Shown here: piece by piece, positions 5,097 to 6,566 of the stretch
How the letters are laid out: each line of letters begins with the position of its first letter
Numbering within the stretch: the first letter of the stretch is position 1
DNA from: Deltaproteobacteria bacterium
GTDB taxonomy: Bacteria; Desulfobacterota; Deferrimicrobia; Deferrimicrobiales; Deferrimicrobiaceae
Reading direction: 5' to 3'
Assembly: GCA_025357175.1 (NCBI GenBank)
Contig: JANXPS010000219.1
Span: forward strand, 1 to 6,566
Length of the DNA: 6,566 nucleotides
Position numbers and translations under genes: made by a program
Notes under the pieces: model-generated
Seen by the model: only the letters and a program-made list of their open reading frames with translations
Database searches by the model: none
What the model was told of the DNA's origin: nothing

Positions 5097-5265
5097 CAAG
5101 CGACCGGCGGCACCCTTTCCGAGAACCGGTTCTGGCAACTCGTCTTTGCACTCTTCGGTTTGACAGGTCACCGGGGCGGACAAAACGGGGCCGGAGTGCC
5201 CGTTGACCGGTCCGGTGATATAATGGCTAATTCCGTTTATCACTTCCGTCGAAAAGAGCCTGCCG
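5097..5265. other. Intergenic region between receiver and PBP genes; short dyads, no clear terminator
   Basis: 169 bp. It contains the perfect 12-bp palindrome AGAACCGGTTCT (5122-5133), TGAC-AG-GTCA (5161-5170), an inverted pair TCACCGG (5168-5174) / CCGGTGA (5212-5218), and ACCGG-T-CCGGT just before the PBP -10. None is followed by a T-run, so no intrinsic terminator for the upstream operon is identified. The in-frame continuation after the receiver stop is open to 5276 but shows no convincing HTH remnant. Confidence 0.45.
5216..5224 (+). promoter_or_regulatory. Extended -10 promoter (TGATATAAT) for the PBP gene
   Basis: TGA plus TATAAT is a perfect extended -10 element. The TTGACC at 5203-5208 is only 10 bp upstream and TTGACA at 5160-5165 is 53 bp away, so neither works as its -35; extended -10 promoters can do without one. 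The transcription start would be near 5231, about 35 nt before the GTG. An ACCGG-T-CCGGT dyad touches its upstream edge. Confidence 0.55.
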
Positions 5266-6566
5266 GTGGCGCGTAGATTTTCTATCAAGGAACCTTCCCG
5301 TTTCCCGTGGGGCAAGGCGGTCGCCGTGCTCGCCGCGATCGGCGCCTGCTGCGTGCTCGGGGGCCTGCTCGGTTTTTTCCTGCTCGCCCAATTCGGCGAT
5401 TTCCCTTCGATCCAGTCCGCCGCCGCCTACCGGCCCAGCGTTTCCTCCAAGATATTCGACCGCAACAACAAGGTCGTCGGCGAAATCTATCTCGAAAAGC
5501 GAACGCTTGTCCCGTACGCGACCATCCCGCCTCACGTCGTGAACGCATTTCTCGCCGCCGAGGATGCGCACTTCTTCCAGCACAAGGGCGTCGACTACCT
5601 GGCGATCCTGCGGGCGGTGGTCAAGGACGTGATCCACCGCGGATACGCGCAAGGCGCCAGCACGATCACCCAGCAGACGGTCAGGTCGCTCTTCCTCACC
5701 TCCGAGAAGAGCGTCCAGCGCAAGATGAAGGAGATCATCCTCTCCTACCGGATCGAAAACTCGATGTCCAAGCAGGAGATCCTCTACCTTTACTTGAACC
5801 AGATCTACCTGGGCGAAGGGGCCTACGGGGTCGAGACGGCCGCCCGCACCTTCTTCAACAAGGGCGTCGGCGAGCTCAACGTCGCCGAAGGCGCCCTGCT
5901 GGCAGGGCTTGCGCAGGCGCCGACGCGCTACTCTCCCCGGAACCATCTCGACCTGGCCAAGATGCGCCAGAAGTACGTCCTGCGGCGGATGGGCGAGGTC
6001 GGCTTCGTCACACCCCGGCAGGCCGATGAAGCCTTGAATGTCAAGTTAACGATGGCGCCCCCCTCGACTTTCCGGTCGAAGGCGGCCTATTTCCTGGAGT
6101 ACGTCCGGAATTACCTGCAGGAAAAATACGGCGCCGACGCCATCTACAAGAGCCAGCTCAACATTTACACGACGATCGACGGGCGCATGCAGGAGGCGGC
6201 CGACGACGCGCTGACCGAGGGGATCAAGAAGCTGGAGGCCGACCGGAACTACGCCGGGCTGCAGGGTGCGCTGATCTGCCTCGATCCGCACACGGGCGGC
6301 GTGCTGTCCATGGTGGGCGGAGCCGACTTCGCGCAGTCGCAGTTCAACCGGGCGCTGCAGGCGAAACGCCAGCCGGGATCGGCATTCAAGCCGATCGTCT
6401 ACGCGGCGGCGCTCGACAAGGGCAAGACGGTCATCTCGACGGTCGACGACTCCCCGATCGAATTCGAGAAGAACGAGACCGAGATGTGGAAGCCGCGCAA
6501 CTACGACGGCACCTTCCTCGGTCCCATCACGATGCTCGAGGCGATCGCCAAGTCGCGCAACCTGGC
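5266..6566 (+). CDS. Class A penicillin-binding protein (PBP1A-type transglycosylase/transpeptidase), 3' end outside window
   Basis: 433 codons are visible. It polymerises lipid II into glycan strands and cross-links peptides, anchored in the inner membrane facing the periplasm. A basic N-terminus leads to one membrane helix at about 14-43. The GT51 glycosyltransferase domain shows all main motifs: EDAHFFQHKGVD with catalytic Glu99, GASTITQQ (130-137), RKMKE with Glu156, and YLYLNQIYLGEGAYGVETAA. The bases after ITQQ give TVRSLFL where LARNLFL is common, a mild deviation. The transpeptidase domain starts near GALICLDPHTGGVLSMVGG; the SxxK motif is SAFK with acylated Ser372, and SxN is Ser430-Arg431-Asn432. 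The KTG motif must lie beyond the edge. GTG at 5266 is the first usable start in the frame, since TAA at 5221-5223 closes it upstream and no ATG, GTG or TTG lies between; the ribosome-binding site (AAAAGAG) is weak. It has its own promoter and is probably unrelated to the signalling genes. Confidence 0.95.
   Translation, partial: MARRFSIKEPSRFPWGKAVAVLAAIGACCVLGGLLGFFLLAQFGDFPSIQSAAAYRPSVSSKIFDRNNKVVGEIYLEKRTLVPYATIPPHVVNAFLAAEDAHFFQHKGVDYLAILRAVVKDVIHRGYAQGASTITQQTVRSLFLTSEKSVQRKMKEIILSYRIENSMSKQEILYLYLNQIYLGEGAYGVETAARTFFNKGVGELNVAEGALLAGLAQAPTRYSPRNHLDLAKMRQKYVLRRMGEVGFVTPRQADEALNVKLTMAPPSTFRSKAAYFLEYVRNYLQEKYGADAIYKSQLNIYTTIDGRMQEAADDALTEGIKKLEADRNYAGLQGALICLDPHTGGVLSMVGGADFAQSQFNRALQAKRQPGSAFKPIVYAAALDKGKTVISTVDDSPIEFEKNETEMWKPRNYDGTFLGPITMLEAIAKSRNL

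Noticed and set aside
5160..5208. TTGACA (5160) or TTGACC (5203) as the -35 of the PBP promoter
   Set aside because: The spacings to TATAAT at 5219 are 53 and 10 bp, both outside the working range.
5097..5276. Possible HTH remnant after the receiver stop (in-frame LSENRFWQL resembling LSEREIEVL)
   Set aside because: Only a few residues match, the linker would be about 20 residues too short, and nothing like the recognition helix follows. Chance similarity is more likely than a broken regulator.

Overview
GC-rich bacterial DNA with tightly packed genes. The gene repertoire (two-component systems, a Cache-type chemoreceptor, a class A penicillin-binding protein with an N-terminal membrane anchor) suggests a motile Gram-negative of the former Deltaproteobacteria or a neighbouring phylum. 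The lineage is inferred from gene style only; there is no marker gene here.

Left block, minus strand (1-933): a LysE-family exporter gene is followed 10 nt later by a histidine kinase gene that runs off the left edge. The kinase starts almost directly at its HisKA domain and has no visible sensor. Both genes carry the same 13-bp sequence, with a TAGAAT hexamer ending 7 nt before the start codon. The second TAGAAT contains the stop codon of the exporter gene. The arrangement suggests leaderless transcripts and makes the exporter look like a cassette bounded by direct repeats.

Central block, plus strand (about 986-5096): a NarX/UhpB-like membrane histidine kinase (HAMP plus HisKA_3) overlaps by 4 nt with a NarL/FixJ-type response regulator. 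After a 137-nt intergenic region comes a Cache-domain methyl-accepting chemotaxis protein, then a receiver-only protein closely related to the first regulator's receiver. The intergenic region holds a perfect inverted repeat (candidate operator of the regulator), a possible sigma-28-type -10 element, a run of nine C in the promoter spacer, and a leader that could fold in two ways. The working model is one sensory unit in which a NarL-type phosphorelay is tied to a chemoreceptor, through transcription of the receptor gene, through the orphan receiver, or both.

Right block, plus strand (5266-6566): the first 433 codons of a class A (bifunctional) penicillin-binding protein of the PBP1A type, cut by the window edge just after its SxN motif. 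It has its own extended -10 promoter and is probably functionally separate. No tRNA, rRNA, CRISPR array, insertion sequence or canonical intrinsic terminator was recognised. The most unusual material is the HK-RR-MCP-receiver set, the short C tracts around the MCP gene, and the duplicated TAGAAT start-site boxes.
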